A stretch of 64,000 nucleotides of DNA from the NCBI GenBank assembly GCA_016743945.1, contig JADGFI010000004.1, positions 124,001 through 188,000 of the forward strand. The letters run 5' to 3'. The first letter of the stretch is position 1, and each line of letters opens with the position of its first letter. Both the position numbers and the translations under genes were made by a program. Source of the stretch: Desulfobacteraceae bacterium (lineage in GTDB: Bacteria; Desulfobacterota; Desulfobacteria; Desulfobacterales; Desulfobacteraceae). Shown piece by piece: positions 43,758 through 52,468 of the stretch. A model generated the notes under the pieces. It was not told the origin of the DNA, made no database searches, and saw nothing but the letters and a program-made list of their open reading frames with translations.

Positions 43758-45998
43758 TCAAGCCATAGCTTCCACCCGGCAGGGCACAAACCGATGCAAA
43801 GGGGTGCCCAAAGAGTCCCTGTGGGTATTAAGGGTCAGAATATTTACATTAATGCCGTGGACTTGTCCCTGGTATTCAAGCCCGAATCCATGGGGAATGA
43901 GTACCATGCCCGTCCCCACCTGATCGCTGACCTGGATTTCGCCCCAGGCAGTGCCGGCCTCTGTAGACACCCTTGCCTGCTGACCGTCCTCAAGTCCCAA
44001 GTCTGCTGCATCCCTAGGACAAAGGGCAATGGTGCAGTCTCGTTTGCCTGAATTCCAGTCCGGGTTCCGCATCAAGGTATTCATGGTAAATTTTGAATGG
44101 CGACCCGCATTGAGAATTAGAGGAAATTCAGGCGAAAGTTCAAGATCCCGGGCCTCGTCAACGGGATTTAATTTCCGGGCCTGGTCAGCCAGTTCCGGGA
44201 TATGGATTTCCAGTTTGCCGGATTCGGTTTTGATATCAGCCATGGGATTATCCGTATCTGCTTTGCCCACCCAAAGGCCTTGGGGCGTGTCCAGCAGGGC
44301 CTGAAAAATCTTATCCCCCTGGAAAATATCCGGTTCAAACCCGGCCCTTGCCCCATGTTTTTTAAATTGTTCCGGTGCGGTCATGAGCAGTCCCCATAGG
44401 GCAGCCTTGGCCGCACTGTCCCATTCTTTGCCCAGGGTTTTGGCCAGGACAAAGGGCATCGCTTTAAAGGACCGGGGCTCTTTTGATGCCCAGGTCATAA
44501 GCGCTCCGCCAAAGGTCAGGCGGTCCCCCTTGGCAGCTTCGTACAGCGAATCGGGAATCTCGGGGATAAGCCCCAGCCGGTCTGCCAGAAGGGTGTGGAT
44601 CTGGGAGGCTTCCAGGCAGTCCCCGGGTGCCGACACTATAGGGCGCCGCAACTGCATATAAATCTCAGGATAGGTCCAGGGGAAAAAGGTGGTGTCCCAG
44701 GATTCATAAAAAGTCCTGCAGGGCAGAACATAATCGGCCAGACGGGCGGTTTCACTCATGACAATATCGTTGACCACCAGAAGATCCAGATGGTTAAAGG
44801 CCTTTTCATAGGCAGCGGTATCCGGGTATGCCCTCAGGGGGTTGCAGGCCGACACATAAACCGCCCTGACCCGTTCAGGATTGTCAGACATAATTTCCTC
44901 GGGTATGACAGCCGGGGGAAAGGACCCGGCAGCTGCCGGCGGCATATTGGTGGCAAGGGTTTTCCATACCTTGGGGTTTCGCTCGTCCGCATGGAATCCC
45001 ATGGGCATAACCATGCCCGGAATAAAATTACCGCCAGGGGTCTGGAACAGGCCGCACACCGCCCCGAGAATATATAGGAAATAGGAATTGAGGGTGGAAT
45101 GCCTGCCCATGAAAATGCCCAAGTCCTGGTGAAAGCTCCATTTCTTGGTGGTCATGAGGTGAGAAAGTTCCACTACCGAGTCATAATCCAGCCCACAGAC
45201 ATCAATGGCCTTTTTGACATCAAAATCTTCAAACCAGGGCCGGACCCTGTCCCACCCTTCCACAAATTGATCCAGATAGGCCTCGTTTTCACCCCCTTTT
45301 TTCAAAATGATGGCGATCATGGCCTTGATGAGCAGGGCATCGGTTCCCGGTCGCAACGCCATGTGGATATCGGCAACAGCGGCAGTCTCGCTCTTTCTGG
45401 GATCAATGGCCACCAATATCCGGTTGGGGTCCTTTGCAATTTCTTTGAGAACAATGGGGGCCCGGGGCATTTGGTGGCTTTCCATCCCGTTCCACCCCCA
45501 GGCCACCAGCATCTCTGTGTTATGATCATCCGGCCCGTTAATATTGTACTGCTTGCCCATGACCCTGCCTGTTACCCACCAATAACCGGAGAACTCCTGG
45601 CCTGCCGAGGAATAATAATACTGGGACCCCATGCCCCGGAGCAGGCTGAGACCAAAGGCTGCCTCCATGTGACCTCCCTGGGAGCTTCCCCCCATATAGG
45701 CCAGGGATCTGGGGCCGTATTCCCCGACAATGGATTTCATTTTTCCGGCGATTTCATCCAGGGCCTGGTCCCAGGAAATGGGTTCAAATTTGCCATTCAC
45801 CTTTTTCAGGGGCCGGGTGATCCGGTCTGCCGGATATTGGTGAAAGGGAATCTTGAGGCCCTTGCGGCAGGCATATCCTTTGGATCTGGGATTTTTTTTG
45901 TCCGGCTTTACCTTTGTAATTTTATCTTTATCAACATACACCTGCAACCCGCAGTTCTGAGCACATAATACACATCCGGTGGTCTGCCATTTTCCCAT
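43758..45998 (-). CDS. Molybdopterin oxidoreductase (DMSO reductase family)
   Basis: A 746-residue catalytic subunit. [4Fe-4S] ligands are Cys9, Cys12, Cys16 and Cys44 (CVLCAQNC and YACRKG). The bis-MGD domains continue with ITRPLKKVNGKFEPISWDQALDEIA, VAIDPRKSETAAVADIHMALRPGTDALL and a C-terminal dinucleotide-binding domain (LILNAGRHSKFTMNTLMRNP). There is no twin-arginine signal, so it acts in the cytoplasm. Substrate unknown; relatives include formate dehydrogenase-like and acetylene hydratase-like enzymes. It lies eight bases after a polyferredoxin gene, presumably its electron partner. Confidence 0.9.
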   Translation of the reverse strand: MGKWQTTGCVLCAQNCGLQVYVDKDKITKVKPDKKNPRSKGYACRKGLKIPFHQYPADRITRPLKKVNGKFEPISWDQALDEIAGKMKSIVGEYGPRSLAYMGGSSQGGHMEAAFGLSLLRGMGSQYYYSSAGQEFSGYWWVTGRVMGKQYNINGPDDHNTEMLVAWGWNGMESHQMPRAPIVLKEIAKDPNRILVAIDPRKSETAAVADIHMALRPGTDALLIKAMIAIILKKGGENEAYLDQFVEGWDRVRPWFEDFDVKKAIDVCGLDYDSVVELSHLMTTKKWSFHQDLGIFMGRHSTLNSYFLYILGAVCGLFQTPGGNFIPGMVMPMGFHADERNPKVWKTLATNMPPAAAGSFPPAVIPEEIMSDNPERVRAVYVSACNPLRAYPDTAAYEKAFNHLDLLVVNDIVMSETARLADYVLPCRTFYESWDTTFFPWTYPEIYMQLRRPIVSAPGDCLEASQIHTLLADRLGLIPEIPDSLYEAAKGDRLTFGGALMTWASKEPRSFKAMPFVLAKTLGKEWDSAAKAALWGLLMTAPEQFKKHGARAGFEPDIFQGDKIFQALLDTPQGLWVGKADTDNPMADIKTESGKLEIHIPELADQARKLNPVDEARDLELSPEFPLILNAGRHSKFTMNTLMRNPDWNSGKRDCTIALCPRDAADLGLEDGQQARVSTEAGTAWGEIQVSDQVGTGMVLIPHGFGLEYQGQVHGINVNILTLNTHRDSLGTPLHRFVPCRVEAMA

Positions 45999-46006
45999 AG
46001 CCCCTC

Positions 46007-47074
46007 CTATATATTACCTCGTTCTTTTGCCATATTCATATAAGTCTCAAGCACATTTTCCGGAGGCTCGTATTGATTTGATTTGTCTTTTAACTGGACT
46101 GTCATGGCCTCCGTCGGACATTCAGGCACGCACACCCCGCAACCGATACAGCGAAGGAGATCCACCCGGGCGTTATCTTTCTTCTCATCCATCACAATGG
46201 CATCCATGTGACAGCGTTCCGCACAGACTCCACAACCGATACACTTATCTTCATCCACCTGGGCATAATAATTTGTATGCACGGCTTTTACCGGTTGGTC
46301 AAGGGTTTTTAAATTTACCAGAACCTGGCAGCAGCACCCGCAGCACATACAGATATTGGTCGGTTTTTTGGAATTGCCTGGCTGGAGCACCAGCCCGGCC
46401 TTTTGCCCTTTTGCCAAGATTTCAAGAGCCTCTGCAGTATCAATGGAGCGGCCCAGACCGTTTTCTTCGTAATAATAGGCCCCGGCCCCAAAAGCAAGGC
46501 AGGTTTCCATGGGATAATCACACCCCTTGTCCATCAGATCATGCTCTTTTCTGCAAATGCAGTCCGAGACCACAATCTTGCTCTGACCTTTTATGATTTC
46601 CTCTGCCGCCTCATAGGGCATCACTGTATTTTCAGCAGTGATCTCCTTGGAGATCGGAATTACCCTGAGCTGTTTGGTGTCGTGCTTAATCCAGCTTTTG
46701 TGCATGAACTGGGGCAGGTACTCGTTCACCTCTCGGATCAATTCCTTGTCCAGCCTGTTGAGGTTATACTCCCAGATCCCCACCACAAACTGGGCAGCCA
46801 TATATGAGTTGGCCCCGCCTTTGCTCGACCGGTAAAGCAAGCCTTTTTTTGACATATCTTCCAGAATAGGGCCTAGGGTTTCTTCATCCATATCCAGGCG
46901 GCCGGCAATGGTGGAAATTTGTTCGGGAAGCATGGAGGTTCCAAGGGCAATAGCTGCCTCATCCTCGCTAAACAAACGCTTGAGAATTCTAAGTTCCACT
47001 CCGGATTTTGTTGATGGGAATCCTGCCGGAAGGGTGTCCAAATGGTTTGCCAATTGTTTAAAAATGTCTCCCAT
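46007..47074 (-). CDS. Cys-rich 4Fe-4S protein, partner of the molybdopterin enzyme
   Basis: A 355-residue protein. The N-terminal third is helical and winged-helix-like (SMLPEQISTIAGRLDMDEETLGPILEDMSKKGLLYRS). The middle has Cys clusters CICRK, METCLAF and the striking CMCCGCCC. The end holds two ferredoxin motifs (CIGCGVCAERCHMDA and CIGCGVCVPECPTEA). It probably passes electrons to or from the molybdopterin subunit, whose gene follows by eight bases. AAGGAG precedes the ATG. The Cys cluster may hold an additional metal centre; this is inference. Confidence 0.85.
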   Translation of the reverse strand: MGDIFKQLANHLDTLPAGFPSTKSGVELRILKRLFSEDEAAIALGTSMLPEQISTIAGRLDMDEETLGPILEDMSKKGLLYRSSKGGANSYMAAQFVVGIWEYNLNRLDKELIREVNEYLPQFMHKSWIKHDTKQLRVIPISKEITAENTVMPYEAAEEIIKGQSKIVVSDCICRKEHDLMDKGCDYPMETCLAFGAGAYYYEENGLGRSIDTAEALEILAKGQKAGLVLQPGNSKKPTNICMCCGCCCQVLVNLKTLDQPVKAVHTNYYAQVDEDKCIGCGVCAERCHMDAIVMDEKKDNARVDLLRCIGCGVCVPECPTEAMTVQLKDKSNQYEPPENVLETYMNMAKERGNI

Positions 47075-47163
47075 ATCTGTCTCCTTAAATTTCTTTTACA
47101 AAAAATGCTCTCCAATGATCGCTGATTTTCTTAATAGTTTCAATGATGATACGACCATACGGG

Positions 47164-47198
47164 TTGTCATTTAAAAAGAAAAGTGTCATAAATGACAA
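47164..47198. promoter_or_regulatory. Inverted-repeat operator between the iron-sulfur and GlxA-like genes
   Basis: TTGTCATTTA (47164-47173) and TAAATGACAA (47189-47198) are a perfect inverted pair, and TGTCAT-AA-ATGACA (47184-47197) is a perfect palindrome inside it. This makes three TGTCAT units in the divergent interval, suited to an AraC-type regulator or dimer pair. Confidence 0.75.
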
Positions 47199-47238
47199 AT
47201 ATTGTGCTAAAAAAGACTTTTTACAGAAAGGAGTGGCC

Positions 47239-48225
47239 ATGGCAAAAATAAGTTTATGGGTAGGAAACGGATGCTTAGCCTCGAGTGTCACCACCCTGAT
47301 GGATGCATTTTCCATTGCAGAACTCTGGCACCGCTCCCTGGCACCTGGGGCTCAAAACCCCTTATTTGAAACCCAGATTGTTACCACAGACGGAAAACCC
47401 GTTACAGCCTGCGGCAATCTTCGTATTGAGGCGGACAGGGCGGCAACAGATGTAAAAGAGACGGATTGCGTTATCTTTTCTCCCATTTTGCCCAATATCA
47501 CTCCTATCCCTGAGAATCTTCCCATCTTAACCAATCACCTGAACAGCCTGCGGGAAAAAGGTACCACCATTGCCACAGTATGTACCGGCACCTTTTTGCT
47601 TGCCCAGATGGGGCTGTTGGACGGGAAAAGAGCCACCACCAACTGGCAGTATGCCCGGCTCTTTAAAAAGCGGTATCCCCTGGTGGACCTGGAACCCTCC
47701 TATATGCTAACTGAAGACGATAATATCATCTGTACCGGTGCTGCCACGGCTGTTTACAACCTGGCCATTCACCTGATCAAAAAGTTTGGTTCCCAGAACC
47801 TGGCCTCTGTCTGTTCCAAAGCCCTTCTGGTGGATCCCAGCCGGGTCAGCCAGGCACCCTATGCCATGTCCGCTCCCCTGCGGCACCACGGTGACGAACA
47901 GGTGCGCCAGGCCCAGGACATCATTGAAAAACAATTTTCAGGTCTTGAGACCATTGATTCCCTGGCCAGGGATGTGGGCATCAGCCCCCGCCACTTTAAA
48001 CGCAGATTTAAAAAGGCCACAGGGGAACTGCCCTTAAAATATCTCCAAAGGGTCCGTATCGATGCTGCCAAAGAAAAACTTGAAACCACCCGGGAGAGCA
48101 TTGATAAAATTACCTGGGCTGTTGGGTACAAGGATGTCAGCTCATTTTGCCGGCTGTTCAAGCAGCACACCCAGATATCCCCCAGGGCCTACAGGGATAA
48201 ATTTTATGCCCAGGTTCCCCTTTAA
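47239..48225 (+). CDS. GlxA-type AraC regulator with DJ-1/PfpI domain
   Basis: A 328-residue protein. Residues 1-190 form a class I glutamine-amidotransferase-like (DJ-1/PfpI) domain with Cys115 in ATVCTGTFLLAQ. Residues 220-325 form an AraC helix-turn-helix pair (IDSLARDVGISPRHFKRRFKKATGELPLKYLQRVRI, WAVGYKDVSSFCRLFKQHTQISPRAYR). AAAGGAG precedes the ATG. It is divergent from the polyferredoxin/molybdopterin operon with TGTCAT repeats between, so it most likely controls that operon. The ligand is unknown; relatives sense amines or quaternary ammonium compounds. Confidence 0.9.
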   Translation: MAKISLWVGNGCLASSVTTLMDAFSIAELWHRSLAPGAQNPLFETQIVTTDGKPVTACGNLRIEADRAATDVKETDCVIFSPILPNITPIPENLPILTNHLNSLREKGTTIATVCTGTFLLAQMGLLDGKRATTNWQYARLFKKRYPLVDLEPSYMLTEDDNIICTGAATAVYNLAIHLIKKFGSQNLASVCSKALLVDPSRVSQAPYAMSAPLRHHGDEQVRQAQDIIEKQFSGLETIDSLARDVGISPRHFKRRFKKATGELPLKYLQRVRIDAAKEKLETTRESIDKITWAVGYKDVSSFCRLFKQHTQISPRAYRDKFYAQVPL

Positions 48226-48315
48226 AAAGATTTCCTGATTTTTCCCAGGCGGCCCCAAAGCCACCTTTCCAGCAGCCCTAAAGAAATAATATCATTTGGG
48301 CAGTTCCTCGTTTGC

Positions 48316-49374
48316 CTAGGCAGGCACATCAACAAATGGGGGCATGGACCGGATTTGTTCTCTGTATAAATTTATAAAGTCCTGAACCTCACCGGCAGGC
48401 GTTGCCCAGGAGGTGATCAGGCGGATGGCACAATGGGTGTCATTCACCTTGGCCCAGGTATAAAAACCAAACCGTTGTGACATGGCTTTAATGACACCAT
48501 TGTCCATCACCGGAAAGATCTGGTTGGTGGGAGAGTCAATCAAAAAGCGGCATCCGCATTTTCCAAGTTCCTGGGCCATGGTCTGGGCCGCCTCATTGGC
48601 ATGGCGGGCCAGTTCAAAATAAAGGCCGTCCCTGAAAAGGGTCTCAAACTGGATCCCCAGGATCCGCCCCTTTGCAAGCAGGGCTCCTCTTTGTTTGATC
48701 AGATATCTGAATTCTTCTTTGAGGTCGGCATTTTTTAAAACAAGGGCTTCTCCGAGCAGGGCACCTGTTTTGGTGGCACCGATGAAAAAAGCATCGGTCA
48801 GCTCATATATATCTTTGAGGGTCAGATCAGCTCCTTGGGCGGTCAGGGCGGCGCCGAGGCGGGCACCGTCTGCATAGAGCAGCAGTTTTTTACGCCTGCA
48901 GTATTCATAGAGGGCGGTAAGCTCAGCCTTTGAATAGACCGTGCCAAGTTCGGTGGGATTTGAGATATAAACCATGCCGGGTTTTACCATATGCTCAAAA
49001 TGATGTTCGACCAGCACCGGCGCAATGAGATCCGGGGTAAGCTTGCCGTCAATGGTATTCACCGTAAGCAGTTTATGGCCGGTGGCCTCGATGGCGCCGG
49101 TCTCATGGGTGGCAATGTGGCCTGTCTTTGCGGTAATACAGGCATGATGGGGACGAAGAAATCCGCTGATGGCAATCAGGTTTGTCTGTGTGCCCCCGGG
49201 TATGAGATGAACAAAAGCCGCTTCATAGCCGACCAACTCTTTTATCATTTGGGCGGCGTTCAGGGAATGGCGGTCCATCCCGTAGCCTTCTTCCTGGGTC
49301 ATGTTCTGTTTGGTCAAAGCGGTCAAAATGCTCGGATGAGCTCCCTCACAATAATCATTTTTAAAGCTGTACAT
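48316..49374 (-). CDS. ltaE: Low-specificity threonine aldolase
   Basis: A 352-residue pyridoxal-phosphate enzyme of the beta-eliminating-lyase group, splitting L-threonine or allo-threonine into glycine and acetaldehyde. Family marks are FKNDYCEGAHPSIL, GTQTNL, Asp169 in LLYADGARLGAAL and the cofactor Lys202 in FFIGATKTGALLGEAL. GGAG precedes the ATG. The gene upstream on the same strand is an aldehyde dehydrogenase, which could take the acetaldehyde, but the 90-base gap and separate control sites make this only possible. Confidence 0.9.
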   Translation of the reverse strand: MYSFKNDYCEGAHPSILTALTKQNMTQEEGYGMDRHSLNAAQMIKELVGYEAAFVHLIPGGTQTNLIAISGFLRPHHACITAKTGHIATHETGAIEATGHKLLTVNTIDGKLTPDLIAPVLVEHHFEHMVKPGMVYISNPTELGTVYSKAELTALYEYCRRKKLLLYADGARLGAALTAQGADLTLKDIYELTDAFFIGATKTGALLGEALVLKNADLKEEFRYLIKQRGALLAKGRILGIQFETLFRDGLYFELARHANEAAQTMAQELGKCGCRFLIDSPTNQIFPVMDNGVIKAMSQRFGFYTWAKVNDTHCAIRLITSWATPAGEVQDFINLYREQIRSMPPFVDVPA

Positions 49375-49464
49375 TATTTCTCCTTGCTATAGTTCATACA
49401 GACATAGTTGAAAGTTTAACCATGCCTGTATGGTACTTATTTTATATAGAATATTAGAATGATA

Positions 49465-50802
49465 TTAATACCCGACCACCCGGACCTGGGCAAATTGCCG
49501 GTGGCCGTCATGGGAGCCGTGGAATCCGAATCCGCTCTCTTTTGCACCCACCCAGGGGCCGTTACTGCTGCCTGCCCCCTGGTTGATGCCGATCATGCCG
49601 GCGTCAAGGCGGTCAGCCACTGCCTGGGCCTGTTTTTTTCCAAAGACCACGGCGCCAAGGCCGTAGGGGCTGTTATTTGCCCTGCCCACGGCCTCGTCAT
49701 TGGTGCTGAACCGGCTGATGGCCGCCACAGGGCCAAAGGTCTCTTCTTGCTCCATGATCATGTCCGGGGTCATATCCGCAATGACCGTGGGGTGGATATA
49801 GGGCGGTTTTGGATCAACTGTACCGAAAAGTATCCGTGCTCCCCTGGTTTGGGCATCTTGGATATGGGACAAAATCAAGGCATGCTGTTTTTTATTGACA
49901 ATGGGGCCGATGTTGACTCCGGGCCTGTCCCAGGGGCCGGTCTTATACATGGCAGCAATGGTCGTGACCCTGGCTTCAAATTTTTCTGCGATCCGTTCAT
50001 CCACATAGATTCGTTCTGTGGATGTGCACATCTGCCCGGCGTTTTCAAATGAATTGCCAACGGCAAAGCGGGCTGCGGACTCAATATCGGCATCGGCCAG
50101 AACTATCATGGGATCATTTCCCCCAAGTTCCATGACCAGTCGTTTAATCCCGCCTGCCGCCCTTGCCATGATGTCCTTTCCCGCAGATCTGGAGCCTGTA
50201 AAGGCAATGATATTTACCGGGCTTTCAACCAGGGAACGGCCCTGTTCGCCTTTGCCGTGGACAATCTGGAGCACATGTTCGGGCAGGAAACGGTTCAGCA
50301 GGTCCACAAAGAGATCCGCCACCAGGGGGGTCTCTTCAGAGGGTTTGAACACCACCGGGTTGCCGGCCATCAGCGCCGGGACAATAAGGTTGTTGGCCAT
50401 AGCCAGGGGGTAGTTCCAGGGGGAGATCACTGCGGCAACGCCCAAGGGCCTGTACTCAATCCTTGCCCTGTTCCCTGCAGATTTTGGCTGGAGCGCATCC
50501 CTGGCCTGCTTTGCAATATATGGTCCGCCGTAAAGTGTCCCGTTGACTTCACCGGACGCCCTTCGGATATCCTTGCCCATTTCCCGGCTGATCAGTTCCG
50601 CCAGATCCCGGGCCCGGGACTCGGCCTCTGACCAGGCCTTTTCCACCAGGGCAAGGCGCTGGTCCGGGCCCAGTTCCTGCCAGCCTGGGGCAGCCTCTTT
50701 GGCCAGGCCAACTTTTTTTTGAATTTCTTCCAGGGAAGAGACCGTTACCTCTCCTATATTTTCCTCTGTTGCCGGGTCATATGATATTAATATATCCTGC
50801 AT
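49465..50802 (-). CDS. NAD(P)-dependent aldehyde dehydrogenase (succinate-semialdehyde type)
   Basis: A 445-residue enzyme. Catalytic Cys259 (ENAGQMCTSTERIYV), Glu225 (LVMELGGNDPMIV), the oxyanion Asn in VISPWNYPLAM and the cofactor Lys in VFKPSEETP are all present. The sequence is of the GabD/Sad group and slightly shorter than usual (about 455-480). AAAGGAG precedes the ATG. A CTAC-N6-GTAG operator in its promoter region matches one before the adjacent TetR gene. Confidence 0.9.
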   Translation of the reverse strand: MQDILISYDPATEENIGEVTVSSLEEIQKKVGLAKEAAPGWQELGPDQRLALVEKAWSEAESRARDLAELISREMGKDIRRASGEVNGTLYGGPYIAKQARDALQPKSAGNRARIEYRPLGVAAVISPWNYPLAMANNLIVPALMAGNPVVFKPSEETPLVADLFVDLLNRFLPEHVLQIVHGKGEQGRSLVESPVNIIAFTGSRSAGKDIMARAAGGIKRLVMELGGNDPMIVLADADIESAARFAVGNSFENAGQMCTSTERIYVDERIAEKFEARVTTIAAMYKTGPWDRPGVNIGPIVNKKQHALILSHIQDAQTRGARILFGTVDPKPPYIHPTVIADMTPDMIMEQEETFGPVAAISRFSTNDEAVGRANNSPYGLGAVVFGKKQAQAVADRLDAGMIGINQGAGSSNGPWVGAKESGFGFHGSHDGHRQFAQVRVVGY

Positions 50803-50846
50803 TTTTTGTATGGCTCCTTTTTTGCCATGTCTCTGCCTTAATGTTT

Positions 50847-50872
50847 AAATATCTACTGATAGGTAGATATTT
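50847..50872. promoter_or_regulatory. TetR operator before the aldehyde dehydrogenase gene
   Basis: Perfect palindrome with ten-base arms AAATATCTAC and GTAGATATTT around TGATAG. The CTAC-N6-GTAG core is the same as at 51460-51473. Confidence 0.85.
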
Positions 50873-50883
50873 TGAAAAAAATT

Positions 50884-51447
50884 TTATCCTTCCCAGGACC
50901 GGATCATCATCTCCGTGGCTGAATTAAAGGCTTCAATCCCGCCCTTTACCCGTGCGGCAATCTGGACCCCGACAAGAAAGGCGAAATAGGCATAGGCGGC
51001 ATTTTCATCGGTTCCGCTGAACACAAGTGATCCTTCTTTTCGGCCCTGACTGAAGGCGGCCGAATAAATCGTCACTGTACTCTGGAGGGCCGTTTCAAGA
51101 ATTTTACAGGACGGTTTTTCAAGGGTGTTTATGTCTGAACTGATCATCCCCACAAGGCAGAGCTTATTATTCATAAGCCCGTCTGCAAACACACCCGCTA
51201 TAAGCCGAAGCTTTTGGGGAGCTGGGCAGTCTTCATCGATAATGGCCAGGTAACGGGAGCCATAGGTGGTACCGCAGCGTGACAGCAGCGCATCCACCAT
51301 ATCTTTTTTTTTGGGAAAATGGTAATGGATACTTGCTTTTCGTATGCCCACAGCATCACTTATGTGCTTATAGCTCATTGCATTGAGTCCAACCCGCTGG
51401 ATCAGATCTTCGGCCACGTCCAGTATATTTGTTTTTGTATCTGTCAT
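50884..51447 (-). CDS. TetR-family regulator of the aldehyde dehydrogenase gene
   Basis: A 187-residue protein. The DNA-binding part is ILDVAEDLIQRVGLNAMSYKHISDAVGIRKASIHYHFPKKKDMVDALL (8-55), of the YcdC/AcrR kind. The ligand domain (60-187) is helical. Matching CTAC-N6-GTAG sites before this gene and before the dehydrogenase gene indicate control of both. The ribosome-binding site is weak. Confidence 0.9.
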   Translation of the reverse strand: MTDTKTNILDVAEDLIQRVGLNAMSYKHISDAVGIRKASIHYHFPKKKDMVDALLSRCGTTYGSRYLAIIDEDCPAPQKLRLIAGVFADGLMNNKLCLVGMISSDINTLEKPSCKILETALQSTVTIYSAAFSQGRKEGSLVFSGTDENAAYAYFAFLVGVQIAARVKGGIEAFNSATEMMIRSWEG

Positions 51448-51459
51448 AATATTTATTAC

Positions 51460-51485
51460 CTACTAGAAGGTAGATAGGCTGTCAA
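51460..51485 (-). promoter_or_regulatory. Promoter and operator of the TetR gene
   Basis: On the - strand TTGACA (51485-51480), 17-base spacer, TAGGTA (51462-51457). CTAC-TAGAAG-GTAG (51460-51473) covers the spacer's end and the -10 box. Confidence 0.78.
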
Positions 51486-51743
51486 GAAATTTTTGATGTA
51501 TAAAATAAGCCGAATCTGGCATCCACCGGCAAAGACAGAAAATCCCGGAAACTCTTTATTATTAAAAAAAATTAAGTAAGATAAACCCAGGTCTAAAATT
51601 CCATTTGTCCTGTACCTGAATATGGTGTAAACTATTATCCAAAAAATAATCCATTGCTTTTTTTCACTGGAGAGTACGGGCCTTCCATCGCAATTGAAAG
51701 CTCAAAAGCACTTAAATTGCCGGCCTGTTCATAGGAGACACGC

Positions 51744-52442
51744 ATCAAAAAATTATATCTTATTGCGATCTTGATCTTGATATTTTCATCCAGTTCAATT
51801 GCCCAGACCCGGCTCAAATTGACAACGGCGGATGACCAAAGTCATGTCCGGAGCAAGGTCATAAATGCCCTGCTCACAGAATGTTTTAACAGAATGGGCG
51901 TGGTCCTTGAGATTTTTCCCATGCCTTCCAAGCGGTCATTGATTAACGCCGATAACGGCACAGAAGATGGGAATTTTGTAAGAACAGACGGTATCACACA
52001 AAAATATCCAAATCTTATCAAGGTACCGGAAAAGATCTCGGAAAATCGTATCGTTGCTTTTTCAAAAAACCCAGGGATGAAAATAAACGGATGGAAAAGT
52101 CTTTTAACATATCATGTGGCCTATGTTAACGGCTGGAGGAATTGCGAGCGTGAATTAAAAAATGCCCGGGCCATAACGGTTGTGAAAAATGAAGCCCTTC
52201 TTTTCACCCTTCTTGAGAAAGATCGGGCCCAGGTTGGTGTCTTCGGGCAGAGTACCGGGACTTCCGTTTTAAAAATACTGGGATATTCCCGGATTACCCC
52301 GCTGGTTCCGCCCATCGTTATCAGTGATTTATTTTTGTACCTCCACAAAAAACATCAACCCTTGATTTCTGACATTGTAAGCACCCTTAGGGGAATGAAA
52401 AAAGACGGCACCTATGAACGCTTTATTCATCAGGACTTTTAA
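51744..52442 (+). CDS. Periplasmic amino-acid-type binding protein with apparent ATC start
   Basis: About 232 residues. Read from ATC at 51744, the sequence begins KKLYLIAILILIFSSSSIAQTRLKL, a textbook signal peptide, and AGGAGA lies seven bases upstream of that ATC. Starting at the TTG at 51771 would cut the signal in half. The gene therefore either uses ATC or has lost its ATG by one base. The mature part (LTTADDQSHVRSKVINALLTECFNRMGVVLEIFPMPSKRSLI...GMKKDGTYERFI) is a small SBP_bac_3-like binding fold. It lies 26 bases before a hybrid kinase and probably delivers the signal to it. Confidence 0.75.
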   Translation: MKKLYLIAILILIFSSSSIAQTRLKLTTADDQSHVRSKVINALLTECFNRMGVVLEIFPMPSKRSLINADNGTEDGNFVRTDGITQKYPNLIKVPEKISENRIVAFSKNPGMKINGWKSLLTYHVAYVNGWRNCERELKNARAITVVKNEALLFTLLEKDRAQVGVFGQSTGTSVLKILGYSRITPLVPPIVISDLFLYLHKKHQPLISDIVSTLRGMKKDGTYERFIHQDF

Positions 52443-52468
52443 TAGGAAAATTGTGAAAAAGAGATGTG

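Noticed and set aside
45099..45968. + strand frame of 289 codons opposite the molybdopterin enzyme
   Set aside because: Antisense to conserved molybdopterin-domain codons, without ribosome site or domain.
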